This document shows positions 17,591 through 26,585 of a stretch of 38,287 bases of DNA, in pieces. Numbering within the stretch: position 1 is the first letter of the stretch; each line of letters opens with the position of its first letter. Below the pieces are notes generated by a model. That model was not told where the DNA came from, made no database searches, and saw nothing but the letters and a program-made list of their open reading frames with translations. Source of the stretch: Staphylococcus devriesei (lineage in GTDB: Bacteria; Bacillota; Bacilli; Staphylococcales; Staphylococcaceae); contig NZ_PPRG01000038.1 of NCBI RefSeq assembly GCF_002902625.1, positions 1 through 38,287 of the forward strand. The letters are read 5' to 3'. Made by a program: the position numbers and the translations under genes.

Positions 17591-17742
17591 TAAAAATTTA
17601 AATTTGGTGGCCCTAAAAAAACAGTGGAATCTAAATCTGAAAGTGCAATTGAAGTATCGATAACTACTGCCAAATTTCAAAGATATCGTATTAAACCATT
17701 TAAAAATAAGACGCTTTCGCAAGAAAATTAATTTAAGACATA

Positions 17743-17788
17743 AAAAAATGATAATTCCTATCTCGTTTCAATAGAAATTATCATTTTT
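17743..17788 (-). terminator. Terminator of brnQ
   Basis: AAAAATGATAATT near 17744-17756 pairs with AATTATCATTTTT (17776-17788); the minus-strand copy is followed by a T run. It lies about 50 bp after the brnQ stop. Confidence 0.8.
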
Positions 17789-17839
17789 CTTTTAGTCTAA
17801 GATATTTATATTTCAGGCTGTTCGTTACAATGAATAATA

Positions 17840-19201
17840 TTATTTAGTTTGCGTGGTTTTATTTGAACGTAGTTTATATACGATGAAACCAATAACAAAA
17901 CCGATAATTGCCGGCACTATCCAACCCATACCGATTGTATAGAATGGTAAATACTTTTCTGCAAATCCAACTAATGATTGAGCAAATCCTGTCTTCGCAA
18001 AAGATTCTGGGCTTGCTTTCACACCATCGAAGAACGCTGCAAATACCGTAAAGAATGTGGTAAAGCGATATACGATCGTTGAATGATTAAATAATGGACT
18101 TGCAAGCGTTAATAAAATTAACGTAATCGCTAATGGATAGATGAACATAAGTACTGGCGTTGAATACATAATAATTTTTGTTAAACCGACGTTAGCGAAG
18201 ATACATGCTAACACGCTGGCTCCAGTAGCTAGCCATAGGTAATTCATTTTCGGGAAGAGTTCTGTAAATGTTTCTGAAAATGCCGTAATCAACCCAATTG
18301 CCGTTTTTAAACATGCCACGATAATAATAAGTGACAAGATGATAATACCGTAATCACCTAAGTAATGTTGAGCAATTTGTGCAAGTGCGATACCACCATT
18401 TTCACTGACTTTAAAGTGGCCTAAACTCATTGTACCCATCACGGCTAATAGTGTATAAATAATACCCATGCCGACGATACTAATCGTACCTGATTTAAAT
18501 GTTTCTTTCGCAATATCATTCGGCCTTGTGATACCAAGTTTCTTAATTGTTGTCACAATAATAACGCCGAATGCGAGTGATGCTAAGGCATCCAATGTAT
18601 TATAACCATCGATAAATCCTTTAAGTAATACGCTATTGCTATAGTCTGGGCTAACTGGCGCATTACCAATGCCACCCATTGGTCGAATAAATGCTAATAG
18701 CACGACGATGCCTAGTAATACTAAGAATACGGGATTTAAGAATTTACCTATGTAATCTAATATTTTCGAAGGTCTTTTTGAAAAGAACCATGCAACTAAG
18801 AAGAATAAGATACTAAATATTGGAAGTATAACTTTACCGGTACCTGGTGATATGAAAGGTGAAAATGCAATTTCATATGATGTTGTCGTAAGTCTTGGTA
18901 AAGCAAAGAATGGTCCAATGACGAGATATAACGCGATTGTGAATAAATAGGCGTAAATTTTACTTACTCTTGAAGAGATTTCAAAGATGCCATTTGTCTT
19001 GGATACACCAATGGCTATGATACCTAAGAATGGTAGGCCAATCGCGGTGATTAAGAATCCAAGATTGGCGAGTAGTACGTTGGAACCAGCCGTTTGTCCA
19101 AGATGAATTGGGAAGATTAAGTTTCCTGCTCCAAAGAACAATCCAAACAACATAGAACCAATAAAGATATTTTCTTTGATTGTGAGTTTGTGTTTCATCA
19201 T
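17840..19201 (-). CDS. brnQ: Branched-chain amino acid transporter BrnQ
   Basis: 453 aa membrane protein with about 12 helices, of the LIVCS family that imports leucine, isoleucine and valine with Na+ or H+. The N-terminal Gly-Ser-Met-Leu-Phe-Gly-Leu-Phe-Phe-Gly-Ala-Gly-Asn-Leu-Ile-Phe-Pro segment is the family signature; Gly-Tyr-Asn-Thr-Leu-Asp-Ala-Leu-Ala-Ser-Leu-Ala-Phe-Gly is also characteristic. Two ATGs are adjacent (19201, 19198). Staphylococci carry several BrnQ paralogues, so the exact paralogue is not assigned. It is monocistronic, and no T-box leader structure was recognised in its upstream region. Confidence 0.93.
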   Translation of the reverse strand: MMKHKLTIKENIFIGSMLFGLFFGAGNLIFPIHLGQTAGSNVLLANLGFLITAIGLPFLGIIAIGVSKTNGIFEISSRVSKIYAYLFTIALYLVIGPFFALPRLTTTSYEIAFSPFISPGTGKVILPIFSILFFLVAWFFSKRPSKILDYIGKFLNPVFLVLLGIVVLLAFIRPMGGIGNAPVSPDYSNSVLLKGFIDGYNTLDALASLAFGVIIVTTIKKLGITRPNDIAKETFKSGTISIVGMGIIYTLLAVMGTMSLGHFKVSENGGIALAQIAQHYLGDYGIIILSLIIIVACLKTAIGLITAFSETFTELFPKMNYLWLATGASVLACIFANVGLTKIIMYSTPVLMFIYPLAITLILLTLASPLFNHSTIVYRFTTFFTVFAAFFDGVKASPESFAKTGFAQSLVGFAEKYLPFYTIGMGWIVPAIIGFVIGFIVYKLRSNKTTQTK

Positions 19202-19539
19202 ATGTCCTGTTTCTCCTAATTGTGTATTTACTAGCTATTATACAAAATTTTATTGTTCATTTGTTCGAAATATTCAATAAATTTATAAAAAATTACTTTT
19301 GCATCTATGTTAGTATCGATATTTTAATTATGTGTTTTATACCAATACTACGTAAGGGAATGTGAATTTTACTAACACAAATTAATAAAATATTGTATGT
19401 TATTCAACTACTTATAAGGTTTTATACTTTAACAATTAATTTTATGTATAGTTTAAAATCACAAATTTAATTCAAGTTATTGTATTAACACGAAGTTATA
19501 CTATTACATCTATTGAATAAGGCAAAGTATTGATTGCGA

Positions 19540-19678
19540 CACGCCTGTGGGGGAGTGGGACAGAAATCTAATGAAATTTCTAAGATTTCGTCGTCCCACC
19601 CCGGCAAGGTTGGCTAGAAATGAAGAAAGTGAGGCTTGAACGCATCTTCATTTCAGACAACTACTGCCAATAATGTAC
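19540..19678. repeat. Intergenic staphylococcal repeat, module A (two hairpins)
   Basis: A GC-richer non-coding element in the 540-bp gap between brnQ and zagA. The first hairpin pairs GTGGGAC with GTCCCAC, with further AAATCT/AGATTT pairing; the second pairs AAATGAAGA with TCTTCATTT; the ends carry TTGGC and TGCCAA. A closely similar copy lies at 24105-24230 and a diverged one at 23729-23870. The rest of the gap (19202-19539) is AT-rich with no recognisable gene. Confidence 0.7.
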
Positions 19679-19681
19679 AAA

Positions 19682-19719
19682 AAACAGTTTGAGACGAGGG
19701 GTGAGATCTCAAACTGTTT
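19682..19719 (-). terminator. Terminator of zagA
   Basis: A perfect 13-bp stem AAACAGTTTGAGA / TCTCAAACTGTTT with a 12-nt loop, 23 bp after the zagA stop. On the minus strand it ends in TTTT. Confidence 0.8.
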
Positions 19720-19742
19720 CATTTACTTATTGCTTGTTAGTA

Positions 19743-20948
19743 TTAATTTGTCGCTTTAGTAATCTTCCATTGATATGGATCTTCTAAGTCGTTCCAGTCT
19801 TGTTGGATTTCTTCGCTATTAATCAAGCATTGGTCTAATTCTTTTTCAATTTTATCGCGATCTAAATCTGTTCCAATAATTACAAATTGTGTATTTCTAT
19901 CGCCATATTCAATATCCCATGTTTGAGCAACATCTGGGCGTTGTTGGAGTATTTGTTCGCGTTGGTCAGGTGCCATGGCTGCTACCCAGTATGTGACTGG
20001 ACTAATATTACATGATGAGCCCGCTTGTGATAATAAACATGCCACTTCATTGTATTGCGCTAGCCATACAATTCCTTTTGTTCTTACTACATTTTCAGGT
20101 AAATTCTCTAACCAAGCATTAAAACGTTTCGCGTGAAACGGTAACCTTCTTGCGTAAACAAATGAACTGATGCCGTATTCTTCTGTTTCAGGCGTATGTG
20201 TGGCATGTCCACCTTCTGTAAGTTCTTTAATCCAACCGGCAGAATTACTTGCTTTTTCAAAATTAAAACGTCCTGTGTTTAATACATCCGCTAAATCTAC
20301 TTGTGAATTAGTTGTTTTGATTAATTTAGCTTCAGGTTGCAATTTCTTGAGTACATTTTCAAGACGAGCTAATTCTTCTTCAGTTACTAAATCTGTTTTA
20401 TTGAGTACTAATACATCACAAAACTCTACTTGATCGATTAATAAATCCGCGATAGTTCTTTCATCAGTTTGGTCGGCACCTTCATCACGGTCGACTAATA
20501 AATCTTCGGAGTTAATATCATTGATGAAACGATTGGCATCGACGACTGTCACCATCGTATCTAATCGGCATGTTGATGTTAAATCAATGCCCATTTCCTC
20601 ATCAATATAAGAGAATGTTTGCGCTACTGGCACTGGTTCAGAGATACCTGTAGATTCAATGACAATGTAATCAATATTGCCTCGTTGTACCAAGCGTTCA
20701 ACTTCTTTAAGTAAATCATCTCGCAATGTACAACAGATACAACCATTTGATAATTCGACTAACTTCTCATCAGTCCTAGATAGTCCCCCACCATCTGCAA
20801 CTAAATCTTTATCAATATTAACCTCACTCATGTCGTTCACAATGACCGCAATACGTCGCCCGTTGCGATTATTTAAAATGTGATTCAGTAACGTCGTTTT
20901 ACCAGAACCAAGATAACCACTTAATACAGTTACTGGAATTTTGCCCAT
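19743..20948 (-). CDS. zagA: Zur-controlled COG0523 GTPase, ZagA/YciC-like zinc metallochaperone
   Basis: 401 aa, similar throughout to Bacillus subtilis ZagA (YciC, 397 aa) as I recall it. G1 Gly-Tyr-Leu-Gly-Ser-Gly-Lys-Thr-Thr (11-19), the metal-binding Gly-Cys-Ile-Cys-Cys (69-73), Glu-Ser-Thr-Gly-Ile-Ser-Glu-Pro and the G4 motif Asn-Lys-Thr-Asp are intact; the C-terminal CobW domain follows, with the conserved Thr-Pro-Glu-Thr-Glu-Glu-Tyr-Gly-Ile segment. In B. subtilis this GTPase responds to ZTP and keeps zinc-dependent folate synthesis (FolE) working when zinc is scarce. A Zur box sits at its start site. It diverges from mntABC. Confidence 0.92.
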   Translation of the reverse strand: MGKIPVTVLSGYLGSGKTTLLNHILNNRNGRRIAVIVNDMSEVNIDKDLVADGGGLSRTDEKLVELSNGCICCTLRDDLLKEVERLVQRGNIDYIVIESTGISEPVPVAQTFSYIDEEMGIDLTSTCRLDTMVTVVDANRFINDINSEDLLVDRDEGADQTDERTIADLLIDQVEFCDVLVLNKTDLVTEEELARLENVLKKLQPEAKLIKTTNSQVDLADVLNTGRFNFEKASNSAGWIKELTEGGHATHTPETEEYGISSFVYARRLPFHAKRFNAWLENLPENVVRTKGIVWLAQYNEVACLLSQAGSSCNISPVTYWVAAMAPDQREQILQQRPDVAQTWDIEYGDRNTQFVIIGTDLDRDKIEKELDQCLINSEEIQQDWNDLEDPYQWKITKATN

Positions 20949-20966
20949 AAAATCATACCTTTCTTT

Positions 20967-21018
20967 TAAATCGTAATAATTACGTTTTGTATTTTACAGT
21001 TATATTTAAAATTGTCAA
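20967..21018 (-). promoter_or_regulatory. Promoter with Zur box for zagA
   Basis: On the minus strand TTGACA (21013-21018), a 16-bp spacer and TAAAAT (20991-20996), then one base later a 23-bp Zur-type inverted repeat (20967-20989) with arm TAAATCGTAAT, central A and ATTACGTTTTG. Same geometry as at 17538 and 28275. Confidence 0.9.
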
Positions 21019-21085
21019 CGTCACTCAACCACACGCTAGCACTACTTTACACGTATTTTTATATTCCAACCAAACATTAATCCTC

Positions 21086-21137
21086 TTGACACATTAAAAT
21101 TTAGCATTGTATGATTAAATAAATTAGGTTAACCTAA
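21086..21137 (+). promoter_or_regulatory. Promoter and MntR/SirR-type box of mntABC
   Basis: TTGACA (21086-21091), an 18-bp spacer and TATGAT (21110-21115). The 14-bp perfect palindrome TTAGGTTAACCTAA (21124-21137) lies over the expected start site and matches DtxR-family operators bound by staphylococcal MntR/SirR. Manganese-dependent repression is the likely control. Confidence 0.88.
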
Positions 21138-21160
21138 ACTTTACGTTAGGAGGTTGTTAT

Positions 21161-21904
21161 TTGTTATCGATAAGCAATGTAAATTTATATTTAAGTCATA
21201 AACATGTACTTCAAGATATCAATTTATCGTTACCTATTGCTGGGGAAGTAATAGGTATTATGGGTCCAAATGGCGCTGGTAAATCTTCTTTGTTAAAAAG
21301 TTTAATCGGAGACTTTAATGCTTCAGGAGAGATGACGCTATACGGGAAACCTATACATAAGCAGTTAGAATATATTACTTATATTCCGCAAAAGGCACAT
21401 TTAGATTTGGACTTTCCAATTAATGTTGAAAAGGTCATCTTGTCGGGATGTTATAAAACAATTGGTTGGTTCAAACGTGTCGATCACTTTTCAAAAATGA
21501 AATTCCACCAATTATTAAAAGAATTAGAATTAGATCATCTACAGTATAAGCAACTATCAGAACTAAGTGGTGGTCAGTTACAACGTGTCTTAGTGGCACG
21601 TGCTTTGATGTCGGACAGTAAGGTCTATCTATTAGATGAACCGTTTGTAGGCATCGATTTTAGTAGTGAATCATTAATTATGGACAAAATTAAGAACCTG
21701 AAAGCACAAGGTAAATTAGTGTTGATTGTTCATCATGATTTATCAAAAGCTGAGTCCTATTTCGACCGTATTATATTGCTTAATCGAACATTACGCTTCT
21801 TTGGTCCGAGCACAGAGGCAATGCAACCGAGCAATTTAAATCGTACATTCTCATTCAATATTAAGCCCGTGACCAATGAAAGGACTGAACCATGTTATGA
21901 ATGA
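21161..21904 (+). CDS. mntA: Manganese ABC importer, ATPase MntA
   Basis: 247 aa, TTG start 7 nt after AGGAGG. Walker A Gly-Pro-Asn-Gly-Ala-Gly-Lys-Ser-Ser (35-43), Q-loop Tyr-Ile-Pro-Gln, signature Leu-Ser-Gly-Gly-Gln, Walker B Val-Tyr-Leu-Leu-Asp-Glu-Pro and switch His in Val-His-His-Asp. It is a metal-type ABC ATPase (MntA/SitA/ZnuC class). In staphylococci mntA encodes the ATPase, mntB the channel and mntC the lipoprotein. Assigned to manganese because of the MntR box and the clear MntC downstream. Confidence 0.94.
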   Translation: MLSISNVNLYLSHKHVLQDINLSLPIAGEVIGIMGPNGAGKSSLLKSLIGDFNASGEMTLYGKPIHKQLEYITYIPQKAHLDLDFPINVEKVILSGCYKTIGWFKRVDHFSKMKFHQLLKELELDHLQYKQLSELSGGQLQRVLVARALMSDSKVYLLDEPFVGIDFSSESLIMDKIKNLKAQGKLVLIVHHDLSKAESYFDRIILLNRTLRFFGPSTEAMQPSNLNRTFSFNIKPVTNERTEPCYE

Positions 21905-22733
21905 TTTTTTTCAACATTTATTTGATTATCAGTTCTTAAATCGTGCGCTAATCACTTCTATAGTTGTCGGTATTGTCTGTGGCACAGTAGGAAGTCTGAT
22001 TATCTTACGAGGCTTATCTTTAATGGGAGACGCGATGAGTCACGCAGTCTTACCTGGTGTAGCTATTTCATTCTGGTTGGGCATTCCTATGTTTATTGGG
22101 GCCATGGTAACTGGAATGATAGCCAGTTTGCTTATCGGTTTTATTTCAAATAATAGTAAGACAAAGCCAGATGCAGCAATTGGTATTAGCTTTACGGCCT
22201 TTCTAGCGAGTGGTGTTATCTTGATTAGTTTAATCAATAGCACGACGGATTTATACCATATTTTATTTGGTAATTTACTAGCTATTACCCATCAGACGTT
22301 TTGGTCGACGATTGTTATCGGCATCATCGTGATGTTGTTAATTATTGTACTTTATCGTCCATTAATGATTTCTACGTTTGATGCAACATTTAGTCGCGTC
22401 AGTGGCTTAAACACAACATTGATTCATTACTTTGTGATGTTATTACTAGCATTGGTGACAGTAGCAAGTATTCAAACGGTTGGTATTATCCTAGTCGTAG
22501 CCTTACTTGTAACTCCTGCATCGACCGCATTTTTAATAACGAAACATTTATATTCAATGATGATTGTAGCGAGCATGATTAGTGTTATTAGTTCGATTAT
22601 CGGACTTTATTTCAGCTTTATCTACAATATTCCAAGCGGTGCCACAATTGTCATCGCGACATTTAGCATTTATATTTTGACCCTTCTTTTCACAAAATTA
22701 AAAATAAAACATAGAGGAGTACGTACAACATGA
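21897..22733 (+). CDS. mntB: Manganese ABC importer, membrane channel MntB
   Basis: About 278 aa, eight to nine membrane helices, ABC-3 permease family. The segment Gly-Leu-Ser-Leu-Met-Gly-Asp-Ala-Met-Ser-His-Ala-Val-Leu-Pro-Gly is the family signature, and Leu-Val-Thr-Pro-Ala-Ser-Thr-Ala closes the core. It matches S. aureus MntB along its length as remembered. The frame opens with an ATG at 21876 that has no ribosome site; the ATG at 21897, with AAAGGA 12 nt upstream, aligns with the S. aureus start and overlaps the mntA end. Confidence 0.93.
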   Translation: MNDFFQHLFDYQFLNRALITSIVVGIVCGTVGSLIILRGLSLMGDAMSHAVLPGVAISFWLGIPMFIGAMVTGMIASLLIGFISNNSKTKPDAAIGISFTAFLASGVILISLINSTTDLYHILFGNLLAITHQTFWSTIVIGIIVMLLIIVLYRPLMISTFDATFSRVSGLNTTLIHYFVMLLLALVTVASIQTVGIILVVALLVTPASTAFLITKHLYSMMIVASMISVISSIIGLYFSFIYNIPSGATIVIATFSIYILTLLFTKLKIKHRGVRTT

Positions 22734-23659
22734 AAAAGTTAATTCCAATATTAGTTGCACTGCTACTTGTCTTAGCGGCATGTGACTCAAATTCAAGTAA
22801 GGACCATTCAGATAATGGTAAGAAATTAAATGTCGTGGCAACCAATTCTATTATTTATGACATGGTGAAAAATGTGGCTGGCGATGATGTCAATGTCCAT
22901 AGTATCGTCCCTGTCGGCCAAGATCCTCACGAATATGAAGTGAAACCAAAAGATATTAAACAACTAACAGATGCCGACCTTGTTCTCTATAATGGTTTCA
23001 ATTTAGAAACAGGTAATGGTTGGTTTAATAAAGCTTTAGATCAAGCTGATAAGTCGATGAAAGACGAGTCAGTGTTCGCGGTGTCTAAAGATGTAAAACC
23101 GATTTACTTAAATGGTGAAACTGGCAACAATGACAAGATTGATCCGCATGCTTGGTTAAGCTTAGATAACGGTATTCAATATGTGAAGAATATTCAATCA
23201 CAATTGATTAAAGCTGATCCTAAGCATAAAGCGGATTACAAGAAACGAGGTGATGCTTATCTCGCTAAACTGAAAAAGTTAAACAATGACAGTAAAGATG
23301 CATTCAAAGACATTCCTGATCGAGAACGTGCAATTATCACAAGTGAAGGTGCGTTCAAGTACTTCTCAAAAGCTTATGATATTAAACCTGGCTATATTTG
23401 GGAAATTAACACAGAAAAACAAGGTACTCCTGAGCAAATGAAACAAGCTGTGAAATTTGTTAAAGACAATCATCTTAAACATCTGTTAGTTGAAACTAGC
23501 GTGGATAAAAAAGCTATGAACAATTTAGCGGAAGAAACAAATAAATCTATTTATGGGGAGGTGTATACAGACTCTATAGGTAAAAAAGGTACAGATGGTG
23601 ATTCATACTACAACATGATGAAACATAATATTAAAACGATTCACGGCAGCATGAAATAA
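22730..23659 (+). CDS. mntC: Manganese-binding lipoprotein MntC
   Basis: 309 aa, the same length as S. aureus MntC and very similar. Lipobox Leu-Ala-Ala-Cys (15-18), then the cluster A-I solute-binding fold with a rigid linking helix. The four metal ligands are in place: His67, His140, Glu206 and Asp281, which are His50, His123, Glu189 and Asp264 in mature S. aureus numbering. It delivers Mn2+ to MntAB. The start overlaps the mntB stop by 4 nt (ATGA) and follows AGAGGAG. The nearest strong terminator is about 370 bp downstream, beyond a repeat element. Confidence 0.96.
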   Translation: MKKLIPILVALLLVLAACDSNSSKDHSDNGKKLNVVATNSIIYDMVKNVAGDDVNVHSIVPVGQDPHEYEVKPKDIKQLTDADLVLYNGFNLETGNGWFNKALDQADKSMKDESVFAVSKDVKPIYLNGETGNNDKIDPHAWLSLDNGIQYVKNIQSQLIKADPKHKADYKKRGDAYLAKLKKLNNDSKDAFKDIPDRERAIITSEGAFKYFSKAYDIKPGYIWEINTEKQGTPEQMKQAVKFVKDNHLKHLLVETSVDKKAMNNLAEETNKSIYGEVYTDSIGKKGTDGDSYYNMMKHNIKTIHGSMK

Positions 23660-23728
23660 CAAAACAATGTAAGATAAGTCAATATGATGTTGATTAAACA
23701 CTGTGTATTGTTTGGCTTTGCTTTTCTA

Positions 23729-23910
23729 GAGGGAACAGGAGAACGAGATTTGATAAAATTTTTAAGATTTCGGTGCTCCGCCTGGACAATGTAGACTAGA
23801 AATGAAGATAATGCAGTTCAAACACATTTTCTTTTCAGTCCACTACTTCCAGGTCTCATCCCTTCGTCTAATACTCCCTCAAAAGGCTCGCCAACAATAC
23901 TGTATTTAAT
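23729..23910. repeat. Diverged copy of the intergenic staphylococcal repeat
   Basis: It contains GAGATTTGATAAAATTTTTAA, AAGATTTCGG, GTAGACTAGAAATGAAGATA and CTACTTCCAGG in the same order as modules at 19540 and 24105, followed by a GGTCTCATCCC and GGCTCGCCAACAATACTGTA part. Clearly related but with many substitutions; no open frame. Confidence 0.55.
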
Positions 23911-24026
23911 CGTGTAGTTCTATAATAAAGTTTTAAAACATTCTCCTAAAATAATTATCCTGGGACATGGATCCCAATTTAATCCTAAACAATTTCTAAC
24001 CCTTAAATAATTTAATCCTAGAAAAT

Positions 24027-24070
24027 GGCTCGAAGGTGGTGTTAATCATCACCCTCGAGTCTTTTATTTT
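24027..24070 (+). terminator. Terminator, probably for mntABC
   Basis: A 15-bp stem (24027-24041 with 24047-24061, three G-U/A-C-type imperfections, 5-nt loop) is followed by TTTTATTTT. It is the first strong terminator after mntC and lies between two repeat copies. Confidence 0.75.
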
Positions 24071-24104
24071 ATTTGTACTGCGTACTTTTTGCCTCGTATT
24101 TCCT

Positions 24105-24305
24105 AAGAGAGAGCGGGACGACGTAATCTAATGTGATTTCTAAGATTTCATAGTCCCACCCCGGCAAAGTTGACTAGAAGTGAAGAAAGTGAGACTCGAG
24201 TGCATCTTCATCTCAGACAGCTACTGCCAAGTTGAGCCACGGTCTCGACGCTCCTCTTTTTCCCTCAGGAGTCTCGACAACAGTACTTCGTAAAATGTGT
24301 GAGCC
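24105..24305. repeat. Intergenic staphylococcal repeat, module A plus inverted module B
   Basis: The first part (24105-24230) is close to the 19540 copy: GGGAC ... TCTAAG-ATTTC ... GTCCCACCCCGGCAA, then GAAGAAAGTGAG and CATCTTCAT. The second part (24236-24300) is the inverse of the module at 225-305 (GGTCTCGACGCTCC, CAGGAGTCTCG). No coding frame. Confidence 0.7.
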
Positions 24306-24319
24306 ATAGTTAGCATTAA

Positions 24320-25030
24320 TTAGGAATGATATTCAATTTTGTTAAAAATATAATAAAGTGTTGTTGCTATGGTGATATATATAATTAGCCACACGTTAGT
24401 TATAAGAAATGCTGAATCAAATATTTTATTAGAAGATTGATTTAACAGCATTAATAATTCACTAATTGGTGGAAATATCCATAATATAAATTTTAAAACA
24501 GGAATAGCTTAAATGATTGTTACTTTTAAAATTGAAATTAAAAAAATCAATACAATAAGCAACCAAATAAACTTATTTGATAACGTAGGAATAGAATTTA
24601 TAAGTGTTGTAAGTATGATACCGACGATTGTTATTACTAAATGTAAATATAAACCGATTAATATTTCTGATAAACTCGGCCAGTATTCAAATCGCATAGT
24701 AATAATGGGGTAAAGAATGGCACAAAACACTATCGGTAATAATATAAGGCATGTAAACAACAATTTACCTGTCAAATATGCATTTTTCGACTTTAATTGA
24801 GTGAACAATAAATGCTTTTCTTCTATAGAATCTAAATTTACAATTATTGAAGTCAACCATGCACTAATAAAAAGTAAAATCATTGAAGTACTAGCAAAGC
24901 TTGATAACACAGGTTGATTAGAATAGAAATAAATAACTACCAAAATAATAAAGAATGTAGCAAGAGGAGCAATGTATTTATAAGATCTTACGAAATTTTT
25001 TAATTGATAATTAATAAACGTCATCTTCAT
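24320..25030 (-). pseudogene. ABC-2 type permease, interrupted by an in-frame stop
   Basis: The intact first part gives 173 aa with about five membrane helices, ending ...Ile-Leu-Lys-Val-Thr-Ile-Ile before TAA (24509-24511). The same frame continues without further stops for about 62 codons (Ala-Ile-Pro-Val-Leu-Lys-Phe ... Asn-Lys-Ile-Glu-Tyr-His-Ser) to TAA at 24320, adding another membrane helix. One nonsense change therefore splits a protein of about 236 residues. It begins within the end of the ATPase gene (20-nt overlap, AGAGAGG upstream), so it is the permease partner of that ATPase. The ATPase is itself broken, so the exporter is very probably dead. Confidence 0.78.
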
Positions 25031-25840
25031 TATCCTCTCTTACCTCTTCAATAAAATAATCGTGTTTAATTAAATTAGCAATAGTTTCATTACTTTGTGA
25101 AGAACTTACTTTTATTAAAAAAGAATTCTCTTTCTTTATAATCTTCAATCCACTATTCTCTAAAACGGTAATTAAATCCATATGAGATTGATTTCCAACT
25201 TTAATAATCTTATTTTGAACTCTAGATTTTTGTATTATTTCAAATAATTTATTTTCTTCCAAGTTAAATTGATGAGTTATAAAAGAGCTATCCAAAGTTT
25301 CCTCATGAGAAGTTAAAATAACAGTTGCTGTTTCCTTTTTACTGATTAATAATGACTTCAGAGTTATTATCGCTTGTTTATCTAAACCAGAAAATGGTTC
25401 ATCCATTATATAAATATCTGCTTTTCTTACTAATCACTGAATAATATTAACTTTTTGTTGCGTACCTTTTGAACAAGCCCTAATTTTTTCTCTAAAAAAG
25501 TATCTAAATCAAAAAGTTCTATTAAATAACCCATAGTTAGTTTATTTTCAGATGTTGAACTTAATTTTCCTATAAAATTTAAATACTCTCTAACGGTTAA
25601 ATTGATAGTTGATGGTAAAATATCAGGAGCATAACTTATCGAACCACTTCTATGTATCAAACCTTTAGTTGTTTGTAATAGCTTAGCTAGCATCTTTAAA
25701 GTTACACTCTTTCCCGATCCATTTTTGCCCTCTGCTAAAATGATAGCGTTTTGAGGGAAAAATAAATCAAGATGCTCAATTATTTTATTAGTTCCAATTA
25801 CTTTAGAAATACCTTTAGCCTCTATAACAAAATTATCCAT
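25011..25840 (-). pseudogene. ABC transporter ATPase, broken by a frameshift and a stop
   Basis: The first piece (25430-25840) has Walker A Gly-Lys-Asn-Gly-Ser-Gly-Lys-Ser and runs to Glu-Lys-Lys-Leu-Gly. After GGG at 25478-25480 the family sequence goes on in another frame: Cys-Ser-Lys-Gly-Thr-Gln-Gln-Lys (ABC signature), Val-Asn-Ile-Ile-Gln, then TGA (25434-25436), then Leu-Val-Arg-Lys-Ala-Asp-Ile-Tyr-Ile-Met-Asp-Glu-Pro (Walker B). From there a 131-aa frame runs to the end with a switch His in Thr-Ser-His-Glu-Glu and a C-terminal domain. The total of 830 nt is one short of a multiple of three, fitting loss of one G. It follows mepB by 36 bp. The substrate of the former exporter is unknown; peptide or bacteriocin export/immunity is only a guess. 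Confidence 0.8.
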
Positions 25841-25876
25841 TTAAGCACTCCTATTTAATTATGAAACACATTTATC

Positions 25877-26335
25877 TTAAATATTAATCATCTCGGTAAA
25901 ATACTTACATTGCCATTGTTGCGTTTTAATAGCAGATTTATTCAATTCAGTTATCCATGGTGGATAGACTCTCAATGCCATTTTACCTTTATTATTATCA
26001 CTTTTTAAAATACCTTTATTTATTAGTACTTCTTGAGGAAAAATAAATTGTCCTTTTCTATGCTTATCAATAATATTAATTACTAATCCAATGCCTAATT
26101 CTTCGCTAGTAAGTGGTCTATTTTTCCCATACTCATCTTTTATCCATAGTGCAAAAAAGAACCCCTTCTTCTTAGGTGTCTTATTTGCTAATCTACTTCT
26201 AACTAAGCCCTCATTTGTGTAAATAGTTAAAGCTTCGTATTCCTTATTCCATTCTTCAATTTCGTAATAGCATTCAGGAATAACATATTTACTTTTTAAA
26301 AGTGGATACGAGACAAAACTTTCTAGTGTAGTCAT
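25877..26335 (-). CDS. mepB: MepB family protein
   Basis: 152 aa, soluble. Resembles S. aureus MepB: Asn-Lys-Glu-Tyr-Glu-Ala-Leu-Thr, Arg-Ser-Arg-Leu-Ala-Asn-Lys-Thr-Pro-Lys-Lys-Lys-Gly-Phe-Phe, Phe-Ala-Leu-Trp-Ile-Lys-Asp, Arg-Lys-Gly-Gln-Phe-Ile-Phe-Pro, Lys-Gly-Lys-Met-Ala-Leu-Arg-Val-Tyr-Pro-Pro-Trp and Lys-Thr-Gln-Gln-Trp-Gln. In S. aureus mepB lies in the mepRAB operon with the MATE pump MepA, but its own function is not established. Here mepA and mepR are absent and it heads the broken ABC exporter genes instead. Good ribosome site AAGGAG, 10 nt before ATG. The context suggests a stand-alone acquired copy. Confidence 0.8.
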   Translation of the reverse strand: MTTLESFVSYPLLKSKYVIPECYYEIEEWNKEYEALTIYTNEGLVRSRLANKTPKKKGFFFALWIKDEYGKNRPLTSEELGIGLVINIIDKHRKGQFIFPQEVLINKGILKSDNNKGKMALRVYPPWITELNKSAIKTQQWQCKYFTEMINI

Positions 26336-26585
26336 TTATGCTAGACTCCTTATTTAAATATGACTTTAACTTTCATTTATCATAACTATATCATTCTAAT
26401 TATCAATAAAAATCATTAGAGTGGGATAAGTATGTTTTTTATTAAATTACTTAAAAAATATATGAAATTTTCTTATACTTTAATAAAGAGTAATAATTCA
26501 ATTTTGAAATAAATTTCTTAAAATTAAAGATAAACTATAAGTTTAAGATTTACGTGTTACATTTACTAAGAGAGGTTGAAGATGT

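Noticed and set aside
17594-17731. Open stretch of about 45 codons without a start on the plus strand (Gly-Pro-Lys-Lys-Thr-Val ... Ser-Gln-Glu-Asn)
   Set aside because: Looks somewhat coding-like and could be a relic gene end, but too short, without start or ribosome site, and no family recognised.
19202-19539. Possible T-box or other amino acid leader upstream of brnQ
   Set aside because: No T-box sequence, specifier hairpin or terminator/antiterminator pair was found.
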